Origin: Bacillus pseudomycoides
GTDB taxonomy: Bacteria; Bacillota; Bacilli; Bacillales; Bacillaceae_G
Assembly: GCF_002582035.1 (NCBI RefSeq)
Contig: NZ_NUQE01000010.1
Location: 1-64,000, forward strand
Length of the DNA stretch: 64,000 nucleotides
Reading direction: 5' to 3'
The notes under the pieces were generated by a model. The model made no database searches. It was not told the DNA's origin and saw nothing but the letters and a program-made list of their open reading frames with translations. Positions 54,817 to 64,000 of the stretch are shown in pieces. Every line of letters begins with the position of its first letter. Positions within the stretch are counted from its first letter, which is position 1. The position numbers and the translations under genes are program-made.

Positions 54817-57213
54817 TTATATTTTAACGCGTTTCAAACGAAGTGCGTTCGTCACAACAGATACAGAGCTAAATGCCATCGCCGCTCCGGCTACCCAAGG
54901 CTCTAACAATCCAAACGCCGCTACAGGAATACCGATTGCATTATAGAATAAAGCCCAAAACAAGTTTTGACGAATATTTTTCATCGTCTTACGACTTAAC
55001 TCAATCGCTTTTGGTATATGTGATAAGTCACCGCCAACTAACGTAACATCTGCAGTTTCAATTGCTACATCTGCACCTGTTCCAATTGCCATACCAATAT
55101 TAGATTTCGCAAGAGCTGGTGCATCATTAATACCGTCACCTACCATTGCTACTCTCTTCCCTTGTTTTTGTAAATCCTCTACAATCTTAGCCTTATCCTC
55201 TGGCAATACTTCTGCAAATACATGGTCAATATGAACTTGTTTTGCAATCGCTTCAGCTGTACGTTTATTATCACCTGTTACCATATATACTTCAATTCCC
55301 ATTTGTTTGAGTGTTTGAATTGCGTCCTTTGAACTTTCCTTTACAGTATCAGCAACAGCGATTATTCCAGCAAGTTTCCCATCAATTGCAACAAACATCG
55401 CTGTTTTACCTTGATACTCTAGTTCTTTCATGACGTCTTCATGCTGCGAAATTTCTACAGATTGTTCATTCATCAATTTACGTGTTCCAACAAGAACTTT
55501 TTTGTCTTCAATGTTTACTTCAATGCCATGACCTGGAATTGCTGAAAAATGCTTTAACTCTTTCCATTTTATCTCATGTTGTTTTCCATATTCAACAATC
55601 GCATGGGCTAACGGATGTTCAGAAGCACTTTCAGCTGAAATCGCATAATCAATCATACCTTCTTGAAATTCTAATACATCGGTAACTTCTGGTTTTCCTT
55701 TTGTTACTGTTCCTGTTTTATCTAATAATATCGCATTTACTTTATGTGTCCCTTCTAGATATTCACCTCCTTTAAAGAGAATACCCTTTTCTGCTCCTTT
55801 TCCCGTACCAACCATAATAGAAGTTGGTGTAGCCAAACCTAGTGCACATGGACATGCAATGACAAGAATCGCAATTCCTACTTCCAATGCTTTTGGTAAA
55901 TCTCCTGGTGTTATAAAGAAATACCATACAATAAATGCAACTAAAGCAATCGCTACAACAATAGGAACAAAAATACCTGAAATAATATCTGCTAATCTTT
56001 GAATAGGTGCTTTAGATCCTTGCGCTTCTTCAACAATTTTAATAATGCCTGCTAATGCTGTATCTTTCCCAACTTTTTCAGCTTGAATGGTCAGCATCCC
56101 ATTTGCATTAATCGTCGCTCCAATGACAGGATCTCCTTCTTTTTTATCCACCGGAATAGATTCTCCAGTAATCATAGATTCATCGACAGAAGATGTCCCC
56201 GAAATCACGATACCATCCACCGGTATTTTTTCACCGGGTTTTACAATCATGATATCTCCAATCACGACTTCTTCTAACGGCACTCGTACCTCTTGACCAT
56301 TACGAACAACAAGCGCATCTTTTGCCTGTAAACTTAACAATTTAGAAATGGCTTCTGTTGTACGCCCTTTTGCCATTGTTTCAAAGTACTTTCCGACCAA
56401 AATTAACGTAATTAAAACCGCACTTGTTTCAAAATATAAATTAGGAGTGTATGCAGGATTTCCTAACGTTTTCAAAGTTTCATATAAACTATAAAAATAA
56501 GCTGCTGATGTTCCTAAGACGACTAAAACGTCCATATTCGCACTTTTATTTCGAAGAGCCCGATAAGCACCTACATAGAAGTGTCCTCCAATATAAAACT
56601 GAACTGGTGTTGCCAATAAAAGTTGTAACCACGGATTCATAAGAATATGTGGCACTGGTACTCCTGTATCAAATGGCATATGTCCAAGCATTGTATAAAG
56701 TAAAGGTAAGGACAAAATAATAGAAATAATAAGTTGACGCTTTTTTTCCTTAATAATTTCTTCTTTTTTTTCGGAACGCTCTGCGTTTTCGTTACGGATT
56801 TGCCCCTTATACCCAATTTTCTTTATCTTTTCTAAAATATTTTCTGTAGAAACTAAACCTTCATTGTACTCTACAACGGCGCTATTTGTAGCTAAATTAA
56901 CAGTTGCATGAGAAACGCCTTCCATTTTATTTAGTACTTTTTCAATTCGATTCGCACAAGCTGCACATGTCATTCCCTCAATATCAAAAGTAACTTTTTC
57001 TGCTGATACGCCATACCCTAACTTCTCAATTTTCTCTTTTATGTTAGAAATTTCTTGCTGCGACGGATCATATTTAATACTTGCTTTTTCCATTGCTAAG
57101 TTTACGTTAGCTTCTACCCCATCCATTTTATTTAGCACTTTTTCAATCCGGTTGGCGCAAGCTGCACATGTCATTCCTGTAACTCCAAGCGTAACATGTT
57201 CTTGATTCTCCAT
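54817..57213 (-). CDS. copA: Copper-exporting P1B-type ATPase
   Basis: A 798-residue ATPase that exports Cu(I). Two N-terminal HMA domains carry MTCAAC at residues 14-19 and 81-86. The transmembrane metal-site motif is [12 protein letters not shown], the phosphorylation motif [12 protein letters not shown], the HP motif [13 protein letters not shown], and the hinge [20 protein letters not shown]. The length and two HMA domains match B. subtilis CopA. It is followed by copZ and preceded by csoR. Confidence 0.97.
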   Translation of the reverse strand: MENQEHVTLGVTGMTCAACANRIEKVLNKMDGVEANVNLAMEKASIKYDPSQQEISNIKEKIEKLGYGVSAEKVTFDIEGMTCAACANRIEKVLNKMEGVSHATVNLATNSAVVEYNEGLVSTENILEKIKKIGYKGQIRNENAERSEKKEEIIKEKKRQLIISIILSLPLLYTMLGHMPFDTGVPVPHILMNPWLQLLLATPVQFYIGGHFYVGAYRALRNKSANMDVLVVLGTSAAYFYSLYETLKTLGNPAYTPNLYFETSAVLITLILVGKYFETMAKGRTTEAISKLLSLQAKDALVVRNGQEVRVPLEEVVIGDIMIVKPGEKIPVDGIVISGTSSVDESMITGESIPVDKKEGDPVIGATINANGMLTIQAEKVGKDTALAGIIKIVEEAQGSKAPIQRLADIISGIFVPIVVAIALVAFIVWYFFITPGDLPKALEVGIAILVIACPCALGLATPTSIMVGTGKGAEKGILFKGGEYLEGTHKVNAILLDKTGTVTKGKPEVTDVLEFQEGMIDYAISAESASEHPLAHAIVEYGKQHEIKWKELKHFSAIPGHGIEVNIEDKKVLVGTRKLMNEQSVEISQHEDVMKELEYQGKTAMFVAIDGKLAGIIAVADTVKESSKDAIQTLKQMGIEVYMVTGDNKRTAEAIAKQVHIDHVFAEVLPEDKAKIVEDLQKQGKRVAMVGDGINDAPALAKSNIGMAIGTGADVAIETADVTLVGGDLSHIPKAIELSRKTMKNIRQNLFWALFYNAIGIPVAAFGLLEPWVAGAAMAFSSVSVVTNALRLKRVKI

Positions 57214-57225
57214 CTTATACCCCTC

Positions 57226-57537
57226 CTATTTTGAAAATTGCTTAATTACACTCATCAATTCTTGAATCGATTCGTCCCCATTCCCCTCATGAATCGCCTT
57301 TGCTACACAATGTTTTGTATGGCGCTCCAATAAAGAAAAACCTACTTTATTTAATGCCGCATTAATCGCTGAAATTTGAATTAAAATATCAACACAGTAA
57401 CGGTTATCTTCTACCATCTTTTGAACACCACGTACTTGCCCTTCAATACGCTTTAAACGTTTTATAACACTTTGAATTTCCTCTTCTGTTCGAGGAACCA
57501 TTTTTTGATCTATATGATTTCCTTCACAATGATCCAT
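57226..57537 (-). CDS. csoR: Copper-sensing transcriptional repressor
   Basis: A 103-residue CsoR/RcnR-family repressor. The Cu(I) ligands are visible: Cys in DNRYCVDILIQ, His and Cys in LERHTKHCVAKA. Helix 1 carries KRLKRIEGQVRGVQKMVEDN. Copper binding releases it from DNA. It lies at the head of csoR-copA-copZ, with the operator in its own promoter at 57579-57607, so it regulates the whole operon. Confidence 0.95.
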   Translation of the reverse strand: MDHCEGNHIDQKMVPRTEEEIQSVIKRLKRIEGQVRGVQKMVEDNRYCVDILIQISAINAALNKVGFSLLERHTKHCVAKAIHEGNGDESIQELMSVIKQFSK

Positions 57538-57578
57538 TCATATCACCTCATGTATTGTAATTATCAATCTTTATATAC

Positions 57579-57607
57579 ATTATACGGGTAGGGGGTATAA
57601 AGTGCAA
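57579..57607 (-). promoter_or_regulatory. csoR-copA-copZ promoter with CsoR operator
   Basis: On the minus strand TTGCAC (57602-57607) and TATAAT (57579-57584) are separated by 17 bases. The spacer contains the G/C-tract palindrome TACCCCCTACCCGTA, a typical CsoR site (TACCC...GGGTA). Repressor bound here would overlap both promoter boxes. Confidence 0.85.
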
Positions 57608-57799
57608 CTGTTCATAAGTATGTTTTTTGAAATTTTTTCAAATAAAATACATACAAGCACACTTGTATGTATTTTTATCAGAACAACTATTTTCATTCCC
57701 TCCCTTAAATTATGCAGATATTTTGCAGACATATATAGGCATAAGTATTCTACAGTCGCACATATGATGAAATGAACAAAAGGACAGGGAGGTATCACT

Positions 57800-58342
57800 A
57801 TGTCCACTTATACGTTAACTATCCTAACGCTTTGTTTTATCTTAGTTATTGTTACATCATTTATCACTAAATCTAAAGGTACCCTAATGGAGTATATGGT
57901 ATTTATTATGTCTTTTAGTATGAGCACCGGATTAAGCATAGGATTCTATCTTGGTATTATTTTGAAAGGAGACTTGTTGTATTCTACTTTACTTTCTATG
58001 TTGATTAGTGGCATAGTTGGACTTTTAGTTGGGCTATCCTTTCATCTGTACTCTGCTTTAGAAGGTATGTGTTCTGGATTAATGGCAGGTATGATGGGAG
58101 CTATGGTGACAGAAATGTTGAATGCTCAGCAAGCACACAGTATACTTCTTATTAGTATTTTGCTCACAATTGCCATTACTACGTCATGTATCATTCAATT
58201 CTTGTCAAAAATTTTCTCCTCTTATATTCACCACTGGTTTCTATTTTTACTTTCAGTTAGCATTATAATTCTTCTCACCGTTTTTATAACATTTCCAGAT
58301 TATAATTCACCTTCTTCTCAACACAATCAACATATACATTAA
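57800..58342 (+). CDS. Unknown membrane protein with His-rich tail, in the copper cluster
   Basis: A 180-residue protein with five helices. A central EGMCSGLMAGMMGAMVTEML has Cys and several Met, and the C-terminus HNQHIH is His-rich. Such residues could bind copper, and the gene lies between csoR and the multicopper oxidase, so a role in copper handling is plausible. GGGAGG is 8 bases before the ATG. I recognise no family with certainty. Its promoter must lie within the 260-base gap shared with csoR. Confidence 0.7.
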   Translation: MSTYTLTILTLCFILVIVTSFITKSKGTLMEYMVFIMSFSMSTGLSIGFYLGIILKGDLLYSTLLSMLISGIVGLLVGLSFHLYSALEGMCSGLMAGMMGAMVTEMLNAQQAHSILLISILLTIAITTSCIIQFLSKIFSSYIHHWFLFLLSVSIIILLTVFITFPDYNSPSSQHNQHIH

Positions 58343-58370
58343 CTGAATCAAGATTTCAAAAAACAGTATA

Positions 58371-58432
58371 AAGTGAAACTTCCATCAGTGGGGGGCTTAC
58401 TGCCCGTTAATGTGGGATCGATTAAACGCTTC
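58371..58432 (+). repeat. Short bcr-like repeat
   Basis: AAAGTGAAACTTCCATCAGTGGGGGG is followed directly by CTTACTGCCCGTTAATG and GGGATCGATTAAA. It matches the ends of the composite repeat at 17214 without its central hairpin. Confidence 0.6.
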
Positions 58433-58447
58433 ATACAACATATCAAT

Positions 58448-58478
58448 AAAGCAGCTATCCAATTGGATAGCTGCTTTA
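58448..58478 (-). terminator. Terminator of the multicopper oxidase gene
   Basis: AAAGCAGCTATCCAATTGGATAGCTGCTTT is a nearly loopless perfect palindrome, followed by an AT-rich tail. Confidence 0.8.
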
Positions 58479-58510
58479 TATTATCCATAATAAATTACAC
58501 AAATTTAATA

Positions 58511-60142
58511 TCACTCTGGCATATTAGGAATATTAGGGTTTGGAACATAATCAGATTTATAATCCTCATATTTCACTTCTGTAACCATCCCGGCAGATGC
58601 ATGATGTAAATCATGACAATGGAACATCCATTCACCTGGATTATTTGCCACAAATGCTACCTCATATTCTTCTCCTGGTTTCAAGTTTAATGTATCCTTC
58701 ACAATCGGAGAACCTTCTATTGGTTTTCCATTTTTACTTAATACTTGGAAGAAATGTCCGTGCAAATGCATCGGGTGATCATCCATTTTAGAACGATTTA
58801 CTAATTTTACTTTTACTAGATCGCCTTTTTTCACTTGAATTGGATCAATATCAGGAAATGTTTTTCCGTTAATTGTATATATCATTCCATTGCCATTCAT
58901 TTCTGTGTTCAAATCCATTGTATATGTGGCATTATATCGCTGATCTAATGTGAAGCTTCCTAATTTTTTAGAACCATATTTCGTCATATCTAATTTTGGA
59001 AGTTTTTCTTTTTCATTCGCTTTATCTTTCATATCTTTGCTGCTATCATACTCAATAACAGCTTTCATTCCTTTTACACCTTTTCCTTCCCCATGATCCT
59101 CAACATACCATTTCCCAGGATTATTCGCTGTAAACTCAACATCATAACGTTCCCCCGGTGCGATTGAAATCACTTCGTCTTTTACAACCTTTGGATCATT
59201 TATCGGCTGTCCATCTGTTGCAATTACTTTTATATCATGACCATGAACATGAATATTGTGTGATAAGTAACCAGCATTGATGAATCGCAGTCGAACTTTA
59301 TCTCCTTCTTTCACTTTTAACAGCTCTACTAAATCCCCGCTTTTCCCATTGATTGTGAATAAATCATACATGCTCATATTATGACCTGCCATATCCATAT
59401 TTCCATGGTCCATTCCTGCCATATTACCTGATTCTTTTTTATTACTTCCCATATCCATACTAGAATGGTCCATATCCTTCATGTTTTCATGATCCATACT
59501 AGACTTATTATCTTCTGATTTTTCCATTTTCCCTTTTGTCATTTCCTTAATTTGTTTATCAATTTCTTTTTTATCAGTTACCCATTCATCTAGCATTAAC
59601 GTGTAATCTTTATCATATTTTTCATTTGTATCTTCTACAATAAGAGCACCGTACAGTCCTCGATCTAGTTGATTAACGGAATCTTGATGCGAATGATACC
59701 AATACGTTCCTGGTACATTGGCTTCAAATTCATACGTAAAACTTTTCCCCGGTTCAATTGCATCTTGTGTGACTCCAGGAATACCATCCATATTATTTGG
59801 AACAGGATATCCATGCCAATGAATAGATACTGGTGCAGATAGTTCGTTTTTCAAGGTAACCTTAACTTTTTCACCTTTTTTCACACGAATTTCTGGTCCA
59901 GGGGATGAACCATTAAATGTCCATACTGGAACAACAACACCGTTACTCAATTTCTGTTTCTCTTCTTTCGCTACTAAAGTGACTTCAGGTCCCCTTATAA
60001 CTTGTAATGGTTTTGTTGCTGTTTCAGTCTGTGTTGTCTTTTTATCGTTCATATTTTTATGATCACTTGTTGTAGTTGTAGAACATGCAGCAAGTAAAGA
60101 AATTACTACGACTGAGATTCCAGTTAACACGAGTCTTTTCAT
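58511..60142 (-). CDS. Multicopper oxidase (CotA/CueO-like, lipoprotein)
   Basis: A 543-residue secreted oxidase. The signal MKRLVLTGISVVVISLLAAC ends in a lipobox Cys, so it is anchored outside. The copper sites are SIHWHGYPVP, TYWYHSHQDS, HPMHLHGHFFQV and WMFHCHDLHHASAGM (T1 Cys, His and axial Met). Residues about 185-250 form an extra Met/His-rich insert (MDHENMKDMDHSSMDMG...), typical of copper-tolerance oxidases that oxidise Cu(I). GGAGGG precedes ATG. Divergent from the two-component genes that follow. Confidence 0.94.
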   Translation of the reverse strand: MKRLVLTGISVVVISLLAACSTTTTSDHKNMNDKKTTQTETATKPLQVIRGPEVTLVAKEEKQKLSNGVVVPVWTFNGSSPGPEIRVKKGEKVKVTLKNELSAPVSIHWHGYPVPNNMDGIPGVTQDAIEPGKSFTYEFEANVPGTYWYHSHQDSVNQLDRGLYGALIVEDTNEKYDKDYTLMLDEWVTDKKEIDKQIKEMTKGKMEKSEDNKSSMDHENMKDMDHSSMDMGSNKKESGNMAGMDHGNMDMAGHNMSMYDLFTINGKSGDLVELLKVKEGDKVRLRFINAGYLSHNIHVHGHDIKVIATDGQPINDPKVVKDEVISIAPGERYDVEFTANNPGKWYVEDHGEGKGVKGMKAVIEYDSSKDMKDKANEKEKLPKLDMTKYGSKKLGSFTLDQRYNATYTMDLNTEMNGNGMIYTINGKTFPDIDPIQVKKGDLVKVKLVNRSKMDDHPMHLHGHFFQVLSKNGKPIEGSPIVKDTLNLKPGEEYEVAFVANNPGEWMFHCHDLHHASAGMVTEVKYEDYKSDYVPNPNIPNMPE

Positions 60143-60304
60143 GGAAGATCCCTCCTTCTATTGTCACGGTCATTATATAAAATGATTATCAAGAAATTAT
60201 GGAGATGTGAAAATGAAGAAAATCGAAACGTCCTGCATAATTTCTTCAATATCTTTTAGTAAAATATCTTATGTTTATGTATCATTTAGTTAAGGAGGAC
60301 TTTT

Positions 60305-60988
60305 ATGATTAATATTCTATTAATAGATGATGAACCACGGATGCTAGATTTACTTTCACTATATTTAGCCCCTAGGGGGTATCATTGTACAAAAGCAACT
60401 TCTAGTAAAGAAGCGATTTCTTTATTAGAAGAAAAAGAATTTCGATTAATTTTACTAGACATTATGATGCCCGAAATGGATGGTTGGGAAACTTGCGTGA
60501 GAATTCGTGAGTTCAATAGCGTACCTATCATCATGCTAACTGCTCGTGATGATACACAAGATGTCGTACAAGGATTAAAAAGAGGAGCTGACGATTATAT
60601 CACGAAACCATTTCATGAAGAAGAATTATTAGCTCGCATAGAGGCCGTGCTACGCAGAACAAAGCAGCATCATAAAATAGAATATAAAGGATTGATATGG
60701 AATGAAGCCAAACATGCTGCTACTGTGCATGGAAATGAACTGTTATTAACCCCAATTGAATTTTCTCTACTCGGTTTATTTTTAAATAATGTAAATTATG
60801 TATTTAGTCGTGAACAACTTATTGAACGTATTTGGGGACATACATCAGAAACAGAGGATCGAACTGTAGATTCGCATATTCGTAACTTGCGTGAAAAGTT
60901 ACGAAAAGTTTCTTTTCCAATTCATGATCACCTTAAGACGATATATGGAATCGGATATCGCTGGGCAAGTGAAGAGAAAGATATATGA
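60305..60988 (+). CDS. OmpR-family response regulator, copper cluster
   Basis: A 227-residue regulator. The receiver has LLIDDEPRML, the phospho-acceptor in LILLDIMMPEMDGWETC, LTARDD and ITKPFHEEE; the C-terminal winged helix has LTPIEFSLLGLFL and DSHIRNLREKL. It starts with AAGGAGG upstream and is followed by the kinase gene 31 bases later. Proximity to the multicopper oxidase suggests copper or envelope stress; I saw no defined operator. Confidence 0.93.
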   Translation: MINILLIDDEPRMLDLLSLYLAPRGYHCTKATSSKEAISLLEEKEFRLILLDIMMPEMDGWETCVRIREFNSVPIIMLTARDDTQDVVQGLKRGADDYITKPFHEEELLARIEAVLRRTKQHHKIEYKGLIWNEAKHAATVHGNELLLTPIEFSLLGLFLNNVNYVFSREQLIERIWGHTSETEDRTVDSHIRNLREKLRKVSFPIHDHLKTIYGIGYRWASEEKDI

Positions 60989-61019
60989 CATTATTAAACA
61001 ACAAGGATAGTGGGTTCTT

Positions 61020-62387
61020 ATGAAGCGAATCTCAGTAAAATTTGGATTTTACTTTTTTATTTGTACCTTTCTAATTGAAAGTATATTGTTTTTTTTATTG
61101 TATTACAGTTTAGTCAATACAAGAGTTCAAGAGGAAGTAAAATCTCTCCTTACTAGAGGAAATAATCATCGTGATGTACTGGAGAAATACTTCGATGATC
61201 AAACTATATCTCATGTGGCCCTCATGGAATCAGAAGCAGAAACTAAAGTTGTCATTACTTCGAAAAATGGAGAAATTCTTGCAAAATCAAGTAATGTAGA
61301 CCATTCCATGGAAAAACATTTACATACAAAAATGTCCCCTGTTAATAAAAATGGCACAGTTGTAGAAGATCATTGGAAAACATCTAATTATATTTGTACA
61401 ATTAGTCCCATTCAAGTTGGCAGTGATACGAAAGGATATGTATACATGTTTTTAGGTACTGACTCTATTAAGCAAATGATTCAGCGCCTAACATACCAAT
61501 TTATAGTTGTTGGTGCCATTACCTTTATCCTTACTGTTATAACCATGTTCTTATTATCAAGGCTTCTAACCAACCCTTTAATTAAAATGAAAAAAGCAAC
61601 AGAAAAAATGAGTAAAGGGGATTTATCCGTATCTTTAAATATTAATAGAAATGATGAAGTAGGAGAACTAGCGCATTCTATTCAAAAACTTGCAGATGAT
61701 TTAAATTACATGAAAAAAGAACGAGGCGAATTTCTAGCTAGCGTTGCACACGAACTCCGAACACCGTTAACATATGTTAGAGGATACGCTGATGTTATTA
61801 TTAAAAATCAGATTCCTGCACAAGATCAAAATCATTATTTATCTATTATTAAAGAAGAAGCTGACCATGTAACACGGCTTGTTCAAGATTTATTTGAATT
61901 AGCGAAAATGGAAAAACATAATTTTATTATTCATACAGAAGAGACGAATTTATATCATTTATTAAAAAAGATAATTACAAAAGTACAAACTTCCTATAAT
62001 AGCAAAAATATGCATATTATTTTCTCATGTCCAGAAAACATTGTTATTCCAGCCGATGAACAACGCTTTGAGCAGGTCATAATCAACCTTTTAAACAATG
62101 CCTATGCTCATTCACATATTAATTCTAAAGTATTCGTTACAGTTATAGAAAATAAAGAGAATATTACGATTACAGTAGAAGATGAAGGTGAAGGCATCCC
62201 TAAACAACATCTACCTCATATTTTCGAACGATTTTACAGAGTCGATAAATCCCGAACTCGCGCAACAGGTGGGACGGGTTTAGGTCTTGCAATTGTAAAA
62301 GAAATTATCGAATTACATGGAGGCAATATTTCTGTAGAGAGTGAATTAGGTTATGGGACTATTTTTACTATCTATTTTAAAAAATGA
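61020..62387 (+). CDS. Sensor histidine kinase, copper cluster
   Basis: A 455-residue kinase with two membrane helices (about 10-35 and 160-180) around an extracellular sensor of about 120 residues that has His residues (NHRDVLEKYFDDQTISHVAL). A HAMP linker follows, then LASVAHELRTPLTYVRGYAD with the phospho-His and EDEGEGIPKQHLPHIFERFY plus GGTGLGLAIVKEI. It partners the regulator at 60305. Confidence 0.93.
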   Translation: MKRISVKFGFYFFICTFLIESILFFLLYYSLVNTRVQEEVKSLLTRGNNHRDVLEKYFDDQTISHVALMESEAETKVVITSKNGEILAKSSNVDHSMEKHLHTKMSPVNKNGTVVEDHWKTSNYICTISPIQVGSDTKGYVYMFLGTDSIKQMIQRLTYQFIVVGAITFILTVITMFLLSRLLTNPLIKMKKATEKMSKGDLSVSLNINRNDEVGELAHSIQKLADDLNYMKKERGEFLASVAHELRTPLTYVRGYADVIIKNQIPAQDQNHYLSIIKEEADHVTRLVQDLFELAKMEKHNFIIHTEETNLYHLLKKIITKVQTSYNSKNMHIIFSCPENIVIPADEQRFEQVIINLLNNAYAHSHINSKVFVTVIENKENITITVEDEGEGIPKQHLPHIFERFYRVDKSRTRATGGTGLGLAIVKEIIELHGGNISVESELGYGTIFTIYFKK

Positions 62388-62405
62388 AATATGTTACTTA
62401 CAAAT

Positions 62406-62433
62406 TAACTCGTCAACTATTTGGCGAGTTTTT
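62406..62433 (+). terminator. Terminator of the two-component operon
   Basis: AACTCG and CGAGTTTTT form a short stem about 20 bases after the kinase stop, with a T run. Confidence 0.7.
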
Positions 62434-62615
62434 GATTATAAGAACTAGTAATAATTTATTAATGGATGGCGGTAAATCAAATACAATAGCTAAATCTTTT
62501 CATTCTTATTTCATCCCTTATTGTTTATCATTATGAAGATAACAATTAAACATATTTATTACAGCACTAGAAAACAGCAACCTAAAAAAAGAGTGTATGC
62601 AAAATTACTGTAAAT

Positions 62616-62726
62616 TCACTCCTTTTTGTTTTTCTCCTTCAAATATAATAGGTTTTTATAATCTCTAAACCCACGTAACCTCTGTAAAATATCAGGAAAT
62701 GTTGCGACTCCCCTTGCATTACATCG
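62616..62726 (-). pseudogene. Topoisomerase III remnant
   Basis: The minus-strand frame gives GVATFPDILQRLRGFRDYKN then LLYLKEKNKKE and a stop. The first twenty residues align with ATFPDILQKLSQFDDYKDLL of the intact topB at 29994, with about 14 identities. No other part of the gene is present. It implies a lost second topB or a copied fragment. Confidence 0.7.
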
Positions 62727-63007
62727 TTTCAATCAAAACTATAAGGAATCAAAAATACCTCTAAATAAAGCACTTTGAGAAACCTCCTATTGCCTCTTCA
62801 TGTTTATGAGAATTTTCTTATATATTTCTCATATTTTCATCATAACCTTTTCATTCCATTCTCACATCTAGAGTCTACACTAGGAATCACTAAAGATATA
62901 GCGAGGTGATATATTCAGACACAAACATTCAGATTTTGACTCTATCAAAAGTAGTTCTAGATTCATTTTTTCTTGAAACATAATGAATCATAGATGGAGG
63001 TGAACAC
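62727..63007. other. Gap before the PspA-linked membrane gene
   Basis: No supported gene. The start of the membrane gene at 63008 is preceded by GGAGGTG. The promoter is not defined. Confidence 0.5.
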
Positions 63008-63577
63008 ATGAAAAAGAAAAAGAACAAATGCAAAAAACTGCGCTGGCTAAAATGGATTTTAATCCTTCCCCTGCTTCTTACTTTACTATTCTTCGGACTA
63101 CATAGTATGAAGTCAGAAAGATGGAATCATGAAGAGCACAGAAAAGCTGAACATGTCGTTGCCCACGATAAAGAGGGACAAGCTTTCTTTACGGAGAAAG
63201 GGCACTTTGCTAACTCCGAAAGACATGATCATGATCAGTATAAAAAGCATCATGAAAAAGAATTTGATGATGTATTCTTTGCACCATTCCTACTAGAAAT
63301 TGGCCTTGTTCTTTTCGGTTGGTTAATTCTTCGCAAATCTGAAGGAAATATGGCTAAAAAATGGACAGGAGTGCTACTCCTTGTTATCGGTTTATTCCCG
63401 CTCATCCCAATACTTGCGCTTGCCGCAGCTATTACTTGGGTGTATAGAAAATTTAAAGAGAAAAGAACAATAACAAGTGAGCATATAGATATTCACACAT
63501 ATAATTTTTCAACATCGCAAAAACAAATAGACATTTTAGATCAATGGGAACGCAATATTCGTAAGGAGGAGAACTAA
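63008..63577 (+). CDS. Membrane protein linked to PspA/LiaH
   Basis: A 189-residue protein. A Lys-rich N-terminus and one helix (LRWLKWILILPLLLTLLFFG) lead to a His-rich, charged extracytoplasmic loop (SERHDHDQYKKHHEKEFDD). Two further helices follow (FLLEIGLVLFGWLILRK, WTGVLLLVIGLFPLIPILAL) with a cytoplasmic tail. It is 13 bases upstream of the PspA-type gene, like LiaI upstream of LiaH, so it may anchor PspA. I recognise no exact family. Confidence 0.75.
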   Translation: MKKKKNKCKKLRWLKWILILPLLLTLLFFGLHSMKSERWNHEEHRKAEHVVAHDKEGQAFFTEKGHFANSERHDHDQYKKHHEKEFDDVFFAPFLLEIGLVLFGWLILRKSEGNMAKKWTGVLLLVIGLFPLIPILALAAAITWVYRKFKEKRTITSEHIDIHTYNFSTSQKQIDILDQWERNIRKEEN

Positions 63578-63590
63578 ACAATGGGTATCT

Positions 63591-64000
63591 TAAAACGCAT
63601 TAAAAATATTGTAATGGCTAATGTACATCAAACATTGGATAAGCTAGAAAGTCCTATCAGCATGCTGAAGCAATACATGAGAGAGGCAGATGAGCAAATT
63701 ACAAAAGCGCAAAAAGCTCTGTCTCACCAATTATATTTGGAAAAGAAATATGAAGCATTAATTTTGGAAGCGGATGCTCTTATCGCAAAAAGAACTCGTC
63801 AAGCTGAACTTGCAGTATCTCGCAACGAAGATAATATGGCACAACTAGCTTTACAAGATAAAATCATAAATGAGAAGAAAGCAGCATTATATCGTGAACA
63901 GTACGAAGTAACAAAACAACAAACAGCTGCATTATATGAGCAAATTGACAAACTACAAGAGAAATATCAAGACTTACAATATCAAGAACTCGTTCTTGTT
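63591..64000 (+). CDS. PspA/IM30 (LiaH-type) family protein, cut by the window end
   Basis: The first 136 residues are visible: MGILKRIKNIVMANVHQTLD, the conserved KLESPISMLKQYMREADEQI, then continuous coiled coil (QALSHQLYLEKKYEALILEA type). These ESCRT-III-like proteins form oligomers at stressed membranes. AGGAGG lies 12 bases before the ATG. The reading frame is open at 64000, so the C-terminus is outside the window. Confidence 0.92.

Noticed and set aside
57580-57807. 75-residue minus-strand frame upstream of csoR
   Set aside because: It covers the csoR promoter and operator, lacks start signals, and overlaps the start of the membrane gene at 57800.
62584-62628. Terminator-like hairpin AAAAAGAGTG/CACTCCTTTTT
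   Set aside because: The loop is long and the stem overlaps the end of the topB remnant; there is no clear gene for it to terminate.

Overview
The window is AT-rich, densely coded Gram-positive DNA with strong AGGAGG-type ribosome binding sites. It looks like chromosome of a Bacillus cereus group member (cereus/thuringiensis/anthracis type). The basis is the gene set (YjcZ-type glycine-rich peptide, deoR-deoC-nupC-pdp-cdd, csoR-copA-copZ, mhq detoxification genes, PspA/LiaH), IS231- and IS240/IS6-type insertion sequences, and interspersed bcr-like hairpin repeats. The species cannot be fixed from sequence alone.

Layout. 1-6.4 kb: YwqG-like protein, YjcZ peptide, patatin phospholipase, methyltransferase, LysE and DMT exporters, MgtC, with bcr-like repeats abutting stop codons. 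6.6-14.8 kb: a decayed mobile-element zone with two IS231-derived MITE-like elements in opposite orientation, IS231 and IS6 transposase fragments, a TnpB tail with an omegaRNA-like right end, a GNAT acetyltransferase, a three-gene operon of unknown small membrane proteins and a WG-repeat protein. 14.8-22.3 kb: YitT, a LysR regulator, a 1.1 kb gene-poor gap, an alpha/beta hydrolase, a flavin amine oxidase and several gene remnants. 22.3-29.6 kb: two-component system, DedA-PAP2 fusion and a divergent RND efflux permease followed by a broken TetR gene. 30-36 kb: topoisomerase III, a PadR regulator with a split permease, and SelO.

36-41.3 kb is the deoxynucleoside catabolic operon (uptake by NupC, phosphorolysis by Pdp, deamination by Cdd, aldol cleavage by DeoC, control by DeoR), with a palindromic operator before deoC. 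41.5-47.2 kb holds an SDR reductase and a five-gene branched-chain amino acid type ABC importer. 47.5-50.3 kb holds a COG0523 (CobW-like) GTPase with a Zur-like box, a catalase remnant and a YcaC-type hydrolase. 50.4-54.1 kb is a quinone/electrophile detoxification cluster (two ring-cleavage dioxygenases, one broken; a carboxylesterase; a WrbA-like quinone reductase) preceded by two near-perfect MhqR-type palindromes. 54.1-62.4 kb is a copper-handling block: IS6 fragment, copZ, copA, csoR with an operator inside its promoter, an unknown His-tailed membrane protein, a multicopper oxidase and a two-component system. The window ends in a small membrane protein and a PspA/LiaH-type gene cut by the window edge.

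Nothing here is clearly a new large system. The least explained items are the three-gene membrane-protein operon at 11.7-12.7 kb, the orphan omegaRNA-like right end at 12.8-13.0 kb, the PadR/split-permease unit with its 14-bp-arm operator, and the number of single-lesion pseudogenes (TetR, MhqO-like, small membrane protein) beside intact partners.
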